Positions 1 through 6,124 are shown, counted from the first letter of the stretch. The stretch: DNA of 7,968 bases from Acidianus hospitalis (GCA_003086435.1 QEFD01000062.1:1-7968); one strand, 5' to 3'. Numbers and translations are program-made. The notes: a model not told the origin generated them from the sequence alone.

Positions 1-236
1 TCCCTCTTAAATAGGCTTTTCTTCTCTTCGACATCCTTAGTTTTATTTTTATCATTTAGGATTATAATTTGATACTTTAATAGTGGGTTATTAGCACTAT
101 ATGACTGTTTATTCGAGAGAAATTCTCCAAAGTTATTGTATACTATGCTTGTTAAACTTAATGCAGAGAATAGGTTAATATTACATTGTTTTTCTTTAAT
201 TAATTCTAAAATATTAACTAAAAAATCGATTATCAT
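1..236 (-). CDS. Partial CDS, probable Cmr6 (N-terminal 78 residues)
   Basis: My own translation of the minus strand gives an uninterrupted frame from an ATG at 236-234 to the window edge, about 78 codons, beginning MIIDFLVNILELIKEKQ. It starts 1 nt after the cmr1 stop codon, and a GTGAT Shine-Dalgarno-like sequence (complement of 242-246) lies 5 nt before the ATG, so it is the next cistron of the cmr operon. No diagnostic motif is visible in this N-terminal piece. There is no HD motif, which argues weakly against Cmr2. The order cmr7-cmr4-cmr5-cmr1 matches what I recall of the Saccharolobus solfataricus type III-B locus, where cmr6 comes next, and that is the only reason for the proposed name. 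If correct, it is the RAMP subunit that caps the Cmr4 filament together with Cmr1. The existence of the gene is secure; its identity is inferred from position. Confidence 0.6.
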   Translation of the reverse strand, partial: MIIDFLVNILELIKEKQCNINLFSALSLTSIVYNNFGEFLSNKQSYSANNPLLKYQIIILNDKNKTKDVEEKKSLFKR

Positions 237-237
237 T

Positions 238-1710
238 TTAGATCACACAATAGGTTAATTTTTCTAATATGCATCTAACATAATTAATATCAATTTTCTT
301 GAAGTAAGATGAGTAAAGAATATAACTTATAAGATAAGAATTGTTTGAGTTATCGCTAATTAATTTAAACCTTAGTAATGAGCTCCTATGCTTATACTGA
401 AGTATGTAATCGCTCATGGATGAATGCTCTTTAAGTGGAAAATCTACTATATTAAATGATGGAACAGTCTTACAAGTTTCGCAAAGATACTTTTTGGTTT
501 TGAGGGTTTTCCGCCATTTTTTATCACCATCACAAGTTTCGCAAAGATAGTTTTTGATAACTTCTATATCTTTTTCGACTTTCCTATATCCTCCAAAAGC
601 TATTAGGAACGATTTTCTTACATATTTATTTGTAATAATAGATTCGATACAACAACCTTCTGATGAAACAGCTTCATAAATATTAGCTAATACTTTCTCT
701 TTATCGTTTATCTTCCTGACCTCAAATAAGTCACTATTTATAAAATATACAACATTTTTCTTAGGATCTATTTCTGATAGGATATTTCCAACGAATAATA
801 TATCAGTACATGAGTTTTTAATACAATCTAAAATGGACTCTATTTTACTTTTCAATTCGTTTCCACTAGAAAGAGTAAGAAAATTCTTAGCCAAATCTTC
901 TATCTTTTTGCATATGCTATCATCATAACACTTAACATCTACTATTGATAAACTGCCAAATCCCCTACTGGTTTTCCTTCCAATTCCTCCTAACAGTATA
1001 AAAACTAATAAACTATATAACGCAAACTTAAGCTTGCTTTCAAAATTTTGCTTATGCTCACGACTCTTATCTAGATAAATATTAAGAGTGAATGTAACTT
1101 CTTGCTTAATATTAAAGTATTCTAAATAATTTGTAATTAGATCACGCAAGATTTCCTTAATTACTTCCTTATCAGAATTTTTTGTATCTATTTTAATACT
1201 CTTAAAACCTAAGAGCTCAAAGCTAAGAAGTTTATTCTTATATACTAGATCCTTAATTTTATCTATATCTAAATTAGATTTAAAAGAAATGGGAATTTTA
1301 GTTGAACCTTCTATTTCAACAATTAGCGTATTATCTCTAAAGTCCAAATTCACTTTTTCTTCCCTACTTGCCTTTAGGCAATCTATCACATTATCTAACT
1401 CAACATTAGATAGTTCAAAATGATTATCGCTTCCCTCATCAGTTATCACCTCTAACCTCACTGCAGACTTCTTGTTTTCACTTCCAAAAACGTCTTCAAA
1501 TAACCTATCTATAGACTCGTAAGTGTAAAGCTTAACTTCTTTCACATAACTTACTGTATTGAATAAAACCCTATTCCACCACCTCCATAAACCCTTAATT
1601 TCTGTTGGCCTAACGTTCTCTTCATAAAATTCGTTTATACTATGCCTATTATAACCTCCGGTTAACGGATAAATAGCCTTTAGCTTAAAAGACATTAACA
1701 ACTCTTCCAT
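238..1710 (-). CDS. cmr1: Type III-B CRISPR RAMP subunit Cmr1
   Basis: A 490-residue Cmr1, the RAMP (RRM-fold) subunit that caps the target 3'-end side of the Cmr effector and helps hold the target RNA. Residues 8-21 form the first RAMP strand with PLTGGYN. Residues 34-45 carry the Cmr1 signature RPTEIKGLWRWW. The glycine-rich loop GGIGRKTSRGFGSL is at 241-254. These three together identify the family. A Cys cluster follows at 390, 393, 410 and 413, in which the hexapeptide YLCETC occurs twice exactly 20 residues apart, a likely zinc-binding knuckle. The protein is longer than Pyrococcus furiosus Cmr1 (about 340 residues), and the extra length lies in the middle and C-terminal part. The start is the ATG abutting the cmr5 stop, chosen because a GAGGTG Shine-Dalgarno sits 6 nt upstream; an ATG at codon 6 is less well placed. 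It is co-transcribed with cmr5 and the downstream gene. Confidence 0.95.
   Translation of the reverse strand: MEELLMSFKLKAIYPLTGGYNRHSINEFYEENVRPTEIKGLWRWWNRVLFNTVSYVKEVKLYTYESIDRLFEDVFGSENKKSAVRLEVITDEGSDNHFELSNVELDNVIDCLKASREEKVNLDFRDNTLIVEIEGSTKIPISFKSNLDIDKIKDLVYKNKLLSFELLGFKSIKIDTKNSDKEVIKEILRDLITNYLEYFNIKQEVTFTLNIYLDKSREHKQNFESKLKFALYSLLVFILLGGIGRKTSRGFGSLSIVDVKCYDDSICKKIEDLAKNFLTLSSGNELKSKIESILDCIKNSCTDILFVGNILSEIDPKKNVVYFINSDLFEVRKINDKEKVLANIYEAVSSEGCCIESIITNKYVRKSFLIAFGGYRKVEKDIEVIKNYLCETCDGDKKWRKTLKTKKYLCETCKTVPSFNIVDFPLKEHSSMSDYILQYKHRSSLLRFKLISDNSNNSYLISYILYSSYFKKIDINYVRCILEKLTYCVI
472..549 (-). repeat. 18-bp direct repeat encoding duplicated CxxC motif
   Basis: The 18-mer ACAAGTTTCGCAAAGATA occurs at 472-489 and again at 532-549, exactly 60 bp apart and in frame within cmr1. 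Both copies encode YLCETC (residues 388-393 and 408-413) with identical codons, so the identity extends to all wobble positions. The sequence between the copies is not repeated. The result is CxxC-x16-CxxC, a spacing compatible with a zinc knuckle. Confidence 0.9.
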
Positions 1711-2175
1711 TTACCTCACCTCTATTAAAGCCTCAGCCAATCTCTTTATTGCCATTAAATACCTCTTTATCCTGGCGGAAATTATAGGAGACAACTCATA
1801 CAACTTGTCTATGAGTTCTAAACGGTTACACCTGAGTTTATCAATTAGAAACTTTTTATCTATAATGTTTCTCTCAGACAGATAGTACAGAATGACAAAC
1901 AAATAGGCCATATAAGAAGCCTCATCACTACTGCCCAGATCAATGCTCTCTGAAGAGGGAGAATTTAATAACGCGGTTAGTTTATCTATCTTATCATTAT
2001 TCTCTAACCCAGCTTTTGATATTATGTAAAACAACGTGGGGATGAACCCAGAAGTATATATCTCCTCCACCATATCCCTAGCCCTACTCCTAAATTTACT
2101 CTTAGCTTCTCCTTTTAGAGAATTTAATACCTTATTGAACGCGTCAAGAGCTAAATTATAATCATCGTAAAACAT
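1711..2175 (-). CDS. cmr5: Type III-B CRISPR small subunit Cmr5
   Basis: A 154-residue, all-helical protein of the Cmr5 family, the small subunit that forms the inner filament beside the Cmr4 backbone and lines the crRNA-target duplex. Family-like segments are residues 28-56 (FRSRARDMVEEIYTSGFIPT and following, the conserved 'GFIPTLFY' turn and helix) and the C-terminal helix 139-152 (YLMAIKRLAEALIE), resembling the usual Cmr5 ending with an Arg-Leu-Ala-Glu pattern. It is a little longer than P. furiosus Cmr5, partly through an acidic, Ser-rich loop at 71-86. The ATG at 2175-2173 lies inside the end of cmr4 (14-nt overlap). A GGTGGGG Shine-Dalgarno-like run (complement of 2181-2187) precedes it by 5 nt, so translation is probably coupled to cmr4. 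The stop codon directly abuts the cmr1 start. The position between cmr4 and cmr1 supports the assignment. Confidence 0.9.
   Translation of the reverse strand: MFYDDYNLALDAFNKVLNSLKGEAKSKFRSRARDMVEEIYTSGFIPTLFYIISKAGLENNDKIDKLTALLNSPSSESIDLGSSDEASYMAYLFVILYYLSERNIIDKKFLIDKLRCNRLELIDKLYELSPIISARIKRYLMAIKRLAEALIEVR
1714..1722 (-). promoter_or_regulatory. Strong Shine-Dalgarno for cmr1
   Basis: The minus strand reads GAGGTGAGG here, 3-6 nt before the cmr1 ATG depending on which part pairs. GAGGTG is complementary to the CACCUC near the 3' end of crenarchaeal 16S rRNA. It overlaps the last codons of cmr5. It supports the abutting ATG at 1710 as the true cmr1 start and contrasts with the apparently leaderless cmr7 at the head of the operon. 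Confidence 0.75.
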
Positions 2176-3028
2176 CTCTTCCCCACCTTAACTCAACTAT
2201 TCCCTTCCCTATGGTCTCCTTACCGCCAAGAATAACGTATTTCAGCTTCCTTAAAATACAGCTGTCAAATATTGCATTCCCCTCACTTTCCTTGCCTAAA
2301 AATGCAGAAAAGAAAATAGTCTTCATCGGTACGTATTCCTCAGACCACAAACCACCGGTTACCACAGTTTTCTTATCCTTATCTATCCTTATCCTCCTAA
2401 CCCTAATTAAAGACCTATTGATTACCTCCTTCCCTATAGAATCTTCTAATACCAGTAATGGAACATTATCATTAATTATGTTGGGAATTTTAACGTCATG
2501 AGCCTCCTCCAATTCAACGTGAAAGTCCTCATTTAAAATAGCGGTCTTCAAACTATTGCCTAGCGCAATGTTCTTTCCTTCATTATGAAGTACTCTATCA
2601 ATAGTATTTTGCAAATTACTGAAGGAAGCGTTAGACAATTGAGAGATCGAGTCCAAATACGATTTAACCTTCTTTAAGAGCTCATATGTGGTAACGTAAA
2701 CCCAAACATGAGGTTTTGCGCTATCAATTTCGATAATCCTTGAGGGTATAGCAAAAAGTATTGCGTCCAAAAAAGTACCTAATGAGGCTTCCTCAGGATT
2801 TTCATCCTCGCCTAGTACCTTATAAATCACGTCTTTAGTATGTGCAAATTCCTTTAGAAGAAATGACTTTATAGCGCCTTTCAAGCTAGAAGCGTAAATT
2901 GTTGGATAGCCTAGCTCGTCCCTCTGAAAAGGTAAGTCTATTTCCTCCTCTATAGATGAACCAGAACCTACGTGAAGATGAGTAATCGCGTGAATAAAAA
3001 ACGGTTCAGAAAAAGTGTAATAAGGCAT
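2162..3028 (-). CDS. cmr4: Type III-B CRISPR backbone nuclease Cmr4
   Basis: Cmr4, the RAMP subunit present in several copies that forms the backbone of the effector and cuts target RNA at 6-nt intervals. With the start used here it has 288 residues. The N-terminal block HLHVGSGSS is at 17-25, IDLPFQRD is at 30-37, and SSLKGA, the hallmark of Cmr4/Csm3 RAMPs, is at 47-52. Asp31 in IDLPFQRD aligns with Asp26 of P. furiosus Cmr4, the catalytic residue, so the subunit should be cleavage-competent. The C-terminal glycine-rich loop LGGKETIGKG is near 267-276. The frame is open to a TTG at 3043, which adds five residues. I prefer the ATG at 3028 because a GGAAGG sequence (complement of 3036-3041) sits 7 nt before it and because the TTG would lie almost on the cmr7 stop. 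The gene starts 16 nt after cmr7 and overlaps cmr5 by 14 nt. Confidence 0.95.
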   Translation of the reverse strand: MPYYTFSEPFFIHAITHLHVGSGSSIEEEIDLPFQRDELGYPTIYASSLKGAIKSFLLKEFAHTKDVIYKVLGEDENPEEASLGTFLDAILFAIPSRIIEIDSAKPHVWVYVTTYELLKKVKSYLDSISQLSNASFSNLQNTIDRVLHNEGKNIALGNSLKTAILNEDFHVELEEAHDVKIPNIINDNVPLLVLEDSIGKEVINRSLIRVRRIRIDKDKKTVVTGGLWSEEYVPMKTIFFSAFLGKESEGNAIFDSCILRKLKYVILGGKETIGKGIVELRWGRDVLR

Positions 3029-3035
3029 AGAGGTT

Positions 3036-3041
3036 CCTTCC
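3036..3041 (-). promoter_or_regulatory. Shine-Dalgarno-like site that decides the cmr4 start
   Basis: GGAAGG on the minus strand, 7 nt upstream of the ATG at 3028-3026 and overlapping the alternative TTG start at 3043-3041. The match to the 16S tail is imperfect, but the placement favours the ATG over the TTG. Confidence 0.45.
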
Positions 3042-3044
3042 AAT

Positions 3045-3662
3045 TTATATACTATAATAATTGATTATATCACTAAGTTTCTCTACTAGATTATTGATAT
3101 CTTCACTATTCTGAATGTCATATAGATCAATAATTCCTTTTATTTTATTCTTAAATTCTTCCATTTCATTCTTATTATCAATTTTTAAGGAACGATAATT
3201 AGTTTTTCTTACAGGTTTTGATTCAGTTATTAAATTAATCTTTATGTTATTCTTAAGATTAACGTTAGATTTCCTTATAAAATATAATTTGTTCATTACT
3301 TCAGCTTTAGAAAGGGTAATTTCTTGTTTAGATAGACCAGCAAGTGAGGCTATTTCACCATTTATGAGAATTCCTTTAACATAATCACAAGGGTCTAGTG
3401 TTTGAACCAACCCTAAACTATCTTCATCTATAGCATATCCAGTAAGAACTAAAATATTATGAATCTCTACGTATTTATTATTGTTCCTACTCCTTTTTCC
3501 CTCTGTTTTAGAAATATGTTCACCACTGCCAATTTTAATACTAATAGATGTATCACCTTTCTTGAGAGTAAGAATTTGTGTTTGCTTATTATACTCATAA
3601 TTTACATCATTTACTAATGGGACAAAGACGTATTCATCTACTTCGGCAGTTCCACTTGCCAT
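3045..3662 (-). CDS. cmr7: Sulfolobales-specific type III-B subunit Cmr7
   Basis: A 205-residue Cmr7, a peripheral subunit found only in Sulfolobales Cmr complexes, where it forms dimers decorating the effector. It is recognised by strong resemblance to the S. solfataricus Cmr7 sequence as I remember it. The shared parts are an N-terminus starting M-x-SG and running to VFVPL, the block HNILVLTGYAIDE (68-80), DPCDYVKGILI (90-100), NKLYFIRK (124-131) and the ending NYYSI. The C-terminal third (132-200) is Lys/Asn-rich and looks more divergent. No catalytic motif is visible, which fits a structural role. The ATG at 3662 lies about 25 nt from a TATA box, suggesting a leaderless mRNA with cmr7 as first gene of the operon; cmr4 follows after 16 nt. 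The precise function of Cmr7 in interference is not settled in the literature known to me. Confidence 0.93.
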   Translation of the reverse strand: MASGTAEVDEYVFVPLVNDVNYEYNKQTQILTLKKGDTSISIKIGSGEHISKTEGKRSRNNNKYVEIHNILVLTGYAIDEDSLGLVQTLDPCDYVKGILINGEIASLAGLSKQEITLSKAEVMNKLYFIRKSNVNLKNNIKINLITESKPVRKTNYRSLKIDNKNEMEEFKNKIKGIIDLYDIQNSEDINNLVEKLSDIINYYSI

Positions 3663-3681
3663 AATTTAGAGTATATTTCAT

Positions 3682-3692
3682 AATATAAAAAT
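3682..3692 (-). promoter_or_regulatory. TATA box of the cmr operon
   Basis: The minus strand reads ATTTTTATATT here, centred about 25 nt before the cmr7 ATG at 3662. Archaeal transcription starts about 25 nt downstream of the TATA centre, so the transcript should begin at or next to the ATG (leaderless), as is common for first genes in Sulfolobales. Confidence 0.65.
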
Positions 3693-3738
3693 AACAGATT
3701 CCATAATACGATGTTATCCTAAGGGAACTCCATGTGTT

Positions 3739-3761
3739 TTTCCTATGGAAATCTATATAAA
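3739..3761 (+). promoter_or_regulatory. Possible orphan promoter with inverted repeat at BRE
   Basis: A perfect inverted repeat TTTCC-TAT-GGAAA at 3739-3751 runs directly into CTATATAAAC (3753-3762 region), a good archaeal TATA element with purine-rich BRE (GGAAA). A plus-strand start would fall near 3780, where no reading frame of more than a few codons follows. The TATA sequence is nearly symmetric, so a minus-strand promoter is also possible. Confidence 0.35.
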
Positions 3762-4080
3762 CTATTCGCGTCATTAGGGCGGTATAGTACTACAATATAA
3801 TATAAAACTTAATATATATGTTTATCTTTACAGATATAATTGAATTAATAATATATTATAATGATTGTATTATTTATTAATTTTGCAGTAAAAATATAAA
3901 ATTAAATCTCTCTAAGTTGCACATTAGATTAATTGCCAATCGTATTAGAGTAATTATTTAATAAATCTCGATAAATCCAACTAATAAGACAGTTAAAAGA
4001 CTTTATACGATATAAAAATTGATAAATTATTACACTTATCTACTGTTATTTGTTAAATTATTCTTGCTGCGTAAAAGCTT

Positions 4081-4179
4081 TTAATGAACCTGAGCAACCT
4101 TTTCTTTGTATTTTTTGGGCACTTTAAGCAAAATTTCTCTCCTTACGTTAAATATTATTCTCTCAATATCGTTAACCGT
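4081..4179 (-). pseudogene. Coding-like scrap, 32 codons, no start codon
   Basis: Between two in-frame stops the minus strand encodes 32 residues including RREILLKVPKKYKEKV. The composition is balanced and amphipathic, unlike the Ile/Tyr/Asn-rich random frames of the surrounding AT-rich DNA. There is no ATG, and the frame is closed at both ends. It could be the remnant of a small DNA-binding or antitoxin-like protein. I do not recognise the family, and chance is not excluded. Confidence 0.25.
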
Positions 4180-4459
4180 TTAATGATGCGTTTGAAAATA
4201 CGTGGTTATCAGAGTTATGAGCGAGAAAATTGTTCGTAAGTTATGATTTTCCTGTGCAAAGTTCTCCAATTACTACTCACTCTTTATGTGCTAATAATTA
4301 TTCTTATCTAGTTTTACAAAAATAATTCAATGAAACTTTGTTGTCTTACGCATTTAGCTAATAATTTTTGGAAATATATTACATCAATACAATTAATATG
4401 TAAATAAAAAATTAACCATAGATATATAAAAACATTTAATTAAATTTTTAGGTTGTATT

Positions 4460-4840
4460 TCACATTTTATTTAACTGATTACATATTTCGCATAGCATGT
4501 TTTTAATTATAGGTTCTGGTATTCCTAAGGCAGAGTACTTACGAATTAAGTAAAGCTTTGCATCTTCTTTGCATTCATTTTTAATTGCTTCATTAACTAT
4601 CTGCCATCCTAAAAGACTCTGCGTCTTGCTAAAATATTTATTAATAATAGATCTTAGAATAATATGGGGTATAGCATACTTCTTTACGTAATTATCCTCA
4701 TAATTTTTAGCCATTTCGTTTACAAATTCCTTTGCATATTTGTCGCCCATCATATTGCTGTATATTCTTAGCATTTTAATTTTCCACTTATGCTCTGAAA
4801 GGGCATTATAAGTCTTATTTTTATTTGATCTTTTACTCAT
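4460..4840 (-). CDS. Unrecognised basic helical 126-residue protein
   Basis: I do not recognise this protein. It is 126 residues, predicted largely helical, Lys/Asn-rich with a very basic N-terminus (MSKRSNKNK), and has no signal peptide or membrane segment. A CxxC sits near the C-terminus (LCEIC, residues 116-120), with one further Cys at about residue 89, too few for an obvious zinc site in a monomer. A conserved-looking turn, GIPEPIIKNML, precedes the CxxC. The ATG at 4840 lies about 33 nt from a TATA box at 4867-4878, giving a leader of only a few nucleotides and an independent transcript. It is on the same strand as the cmr operon but 797 bp upstream of cmr7, so it is not part of that operon. 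It could be a small nucleic-acid-binding or CRISPR-linked accessory protein, or an unrelated hypothetical. Confidence 0.7.
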   Translation of the reverse strand: MSKRSNKNKTYNALSEHKWKIKMLRIYSNMMGDKYAKEFVNEMAKNYEDNYVKKYAIPHIILRSIINKYFSKTQSLLGWQIVNEAIKNECKEDAKLYLIRKYSALGIPEPIIKNMLCEICNQLNKM

Positions 4841-4866
4841 ATTTTATCAACATAAATTAGGTAATT

Positions 4867-4878
4867 AAATATATAAAC
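4867..4878 (-). promoter_or_regulatory. TATA box for the 126-residue gene
   Basis: The minus strand reads GTTTATATATTT, centred about 33 nt before the ATG at 4840. The transcript would start roughly 6-8 nt before the ATG. No Shine-Dalgarno is seen in that short leader. Confidence 0.55.
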
Positions 4879-5202
4879 TATTCTATATACATGCAAATAT
4901 ACACTATTTATATACTAATAAAATTAGCTTTAATTATTCTAAAATTAAATTTTATATTACATTATTTTTAGGTATCTCCCTATTTTAAATAATAGCATAA
5001 ATCATAAATATAATGCAAAGTCTTTCTGATATTATATATATTGTGGAGAAGTCCTTGTTAGCAATAAATACTACTCGTTGAGTTTTCTTAATACAAAGTT
5101 AAAAGCGAATATCTACATAAAATTATTGAAAATAAACAATGATTCATCAAATAAAGTCGTATATATTAGATATTAATTTTGTTATGAAATTCTTTCTAAA
5201 TT

Positions 5203-5214
5203 ATTGCCAGCAAT
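5203..5214 (+). promoter_or_regulatory. Perfect inverted repeat at the nuclease promoter
   Basis: ATTGC-CA-GCAAT, a 5-bp perfect dyad with a 2-nt centre, ends where the TATA box begins, so it covers the BRE region (about -43 to -32 from the ATG). A bound dimeric regulator would compete with TFB/TBP. A single short dyad can arise by chance. Confidence 0.35.
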
Positions 5215-5225
5215 CTTTTTATATC
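5215..5225 (+). promoter_or_regulatory. TATA box of the tandem nuclease gene
   Basis: CTTTTTATATC is centred about 26 nt upstream of the ATG at 5246, the spacing expected for a leaderless transcript. This supports the ATG chosen. Confidence 0.65.
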
Positions 5226-5245
5226 AGTAAAAACAATTATAAATC

Positions 5246-6124
5246 ATGAGCGATTTTTATAAAGATTTCCCTACTAGGAATACGGAAGAAGACACTAAAT
5301 TGGAATTTTATGCTAGTCTTATAAATTATCTTAAAAAATATAACATGACTAACAATATTAAGTTTAAGAATCCTCTATTTGAATATAGAAGGACAGATTT
5401 AGTACTAGTAGACTCGAATCTTACTCCGGTCTTAGTAATAGAGTTCAAAGGTGACTACGGAACCTGCACGCAAGCATGGGATCAATTGAAAGAATATGCA
5501 AGGGACGTTCCAGCATTATATTACGCATGCATAATAGGTTATTCATCACAAGAATACTATCAATTACAGATAGCAAGTTATAATGACGTGAAAAATTATG
5601 CTTATGAGCTGTCAACTCCCGAGTTTTTCAAATCCATGAATGATGTAGTAAATTCCATTTTTAAAACACTTAAACCGTACCAAACACTTACTCCTATAGA
5701 TAAAAGAGAATACGAAAGACATTTGCGAAACGAAGCCTCCCTAAAATTTGAGCTTGGTAGAGCGTTAAGAGAAAACGGATTCGATGTAGCGGTTGAATAT
5801 GGACTAATGAGACCTATATTATCTAACTACTCGAATAGAGTAGACCTTGCAATAATTAAAGGAAATAGCATAATTCCTATAGAAGTAAAGGCCAAAAAAC
5901 CTGGAATTAAAGGATTCTCACAAATAAATAGATACATGGAAGTATTTAATTCTCATATAGGAGTTTTAGCATATTATGACAATTATGGAGCAACTCTTGA
6001 ACTATATACTGAACAAAATTATAAGGACTTTCACATTAAGTTTAGTGATGTAAATGGGTTACAACTAATTAATAATAATGATTTATTATCATTCATAAAT
6101 TATATTAGCATTATATCTAAATAA
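5246..6124 (+). CDS. Tandem PD-(D/E)XK nuclease-fold protein
   Basis: A 292-residue protein with two restriction-endonuclease-like cores. The first has a helix Glu (E20), RRTD with D51, the catalytic VIEFK (E66, K68) and QLKEY (Q80-Y84). The second repeats this with E169, NRVD with D200, PIEVK (E213, K215) and QINRY (Q226-Y230). D...ExK...QxxxY is the pattern of RecB-like/HsdR N-terminal nucleases, and both copies look complete. The Glu-Asp spacing is 31 residues in each half, so the gene probably arose by internal duplication. No helicase, methylase, specificity-subunit or CARF domain is present here or in neighbouring genes, so it is not a standard type I restriction subunit or a cyclic-oligoadenylate-activated nuclease of the Can1/Can2 type. 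It should cut or bind DNA (less likely RNA) using metal ions. Its own TATA box indicates leaderless transcription; the strand is opposite to the Cmr operon. A role in defence is inferred from fold and location only. Confidence 0.85.
   Translation: MSDFYKDFPTRNTEEDTKLEFYASLINYLKKYNMTNNIKFKNPLFEYRRTDLVLVDSNLTPVLVIEFKGDYGTCTQAWDQLKEYARDVPALYYACIIGYSSQEYYQLQIASYNDVKNYAYELSTPEFFKSMNDVVNSIFKTLKPYQTLTPIDKREYERHLRNEASLKFELGRALRENGFDVAVEYGLMRPILSNYSNRVDLAIIKGNSIIPIEVKAKKPGIKGFSQINRYMEVFNSHIGVLAYYDNYGATLELYTEQNYKDFHIKFSDVNGLQLINNNDLLSFINYISIISK

Larger units (their letters stand above)
3663..4459. other. AT-rich intergenic region between cmr7 and the 126-residue gene
   Basis: About 800 bp with no convincing intact gene and no CRISPR repeats. 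It holds the cmr7 promoter, a possible plus-strand promoter near 3752-3761 preceded by a short inverted repeat, a coding-like scrap on the minus strand at 4081-4179, and a 12-bp perfect palindrome TAAAAGCTTTTA at 4072-4083 that overlaps the stop codon of that scrap. T-rich runs after the 126-residue gene on the minus strand (around 4429-4447) could end its transcript. The remainder is low-complexity AT-rich DNA. Confidence 0.6.
4841..5245. other. Divergent AT-rich intergenic region
   Basis: About 400 bp between two divergently transcribed genes. It contains the minus-strand promoter of the 126-residue gene at the left end and the plus-strand promoter of the tandem nuclease at the right end. 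Between them I see no gene, no CRISPR repeat and no stable hairpin; the DNA is mostly A and T with one slightly GC-richer patch at about 5041-5090. Confidence 0.6.

Noticed and set aside
659..719. CTGATGA...CTGA as a C/D box guide RNA
   Set aside because: It lies inside cmr1 on the opposite strand, the internal D' and C' boxes are not evident, and such short motifs are expected by chance.
2211..2501. Plus-strand 96-codon open frame
   Set aside because: It lies entirely within cmr4 on the opposite strand, and cmr4 has clear family motifs; the plus-strand product is Ser/Leu/Thr-rich like an antisense shadow.
3778..3800. GGGCGGTATAGTACTAC as the 5' end of a tRNA
   Set aside because: No anticodon arm, T-loop or complementary acceptor end follows; the DNA becomes pure AT-rich within 20 bases.
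3818..3880. Plus-strand 20-codon frame MFIFTDIIELIIYYNDCIIY
   Set aside because: The nearest TATA-like sequence is too close for a leaderless start, there is no Shine-Dalgarno, and the composition is that of random AT-rich DNA.
3663..4459. Possible CRISPR array or leader beside the Cmr operon
   Set aside because: I looked for 24-25-nt repeats and for the usual Sulfolobales repeat endings (ATTGAAAG or its complement CTTTCAAT) spaced at about 60-65 nt and found none here or elsewhere in the window.
5000..5105. Minus-strand frame with VVFIANKDFSTIY in the divergent intergenic region
   Set aside because: About 34 codons, no start codon, and most of it is Ile/Tyr-rich as expected from AT-rich DNA; not enough to call even a remnant.
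5246..6124. Type I restriction HsdR subunit
   Set aside because: The first core resembles HsdR N-terminal nucleases, but there are no helicase motifs and no hsdM or hsdS gene in the window.
5246..6124. Can1/Can2/Card1-type CRISPR ancillary nuclease
   Set aside because: Those proteins carry CARF ligand-binding domains; almost the whole length here is accounted for by the two nuclease cores and no CARF-like region is apparent.
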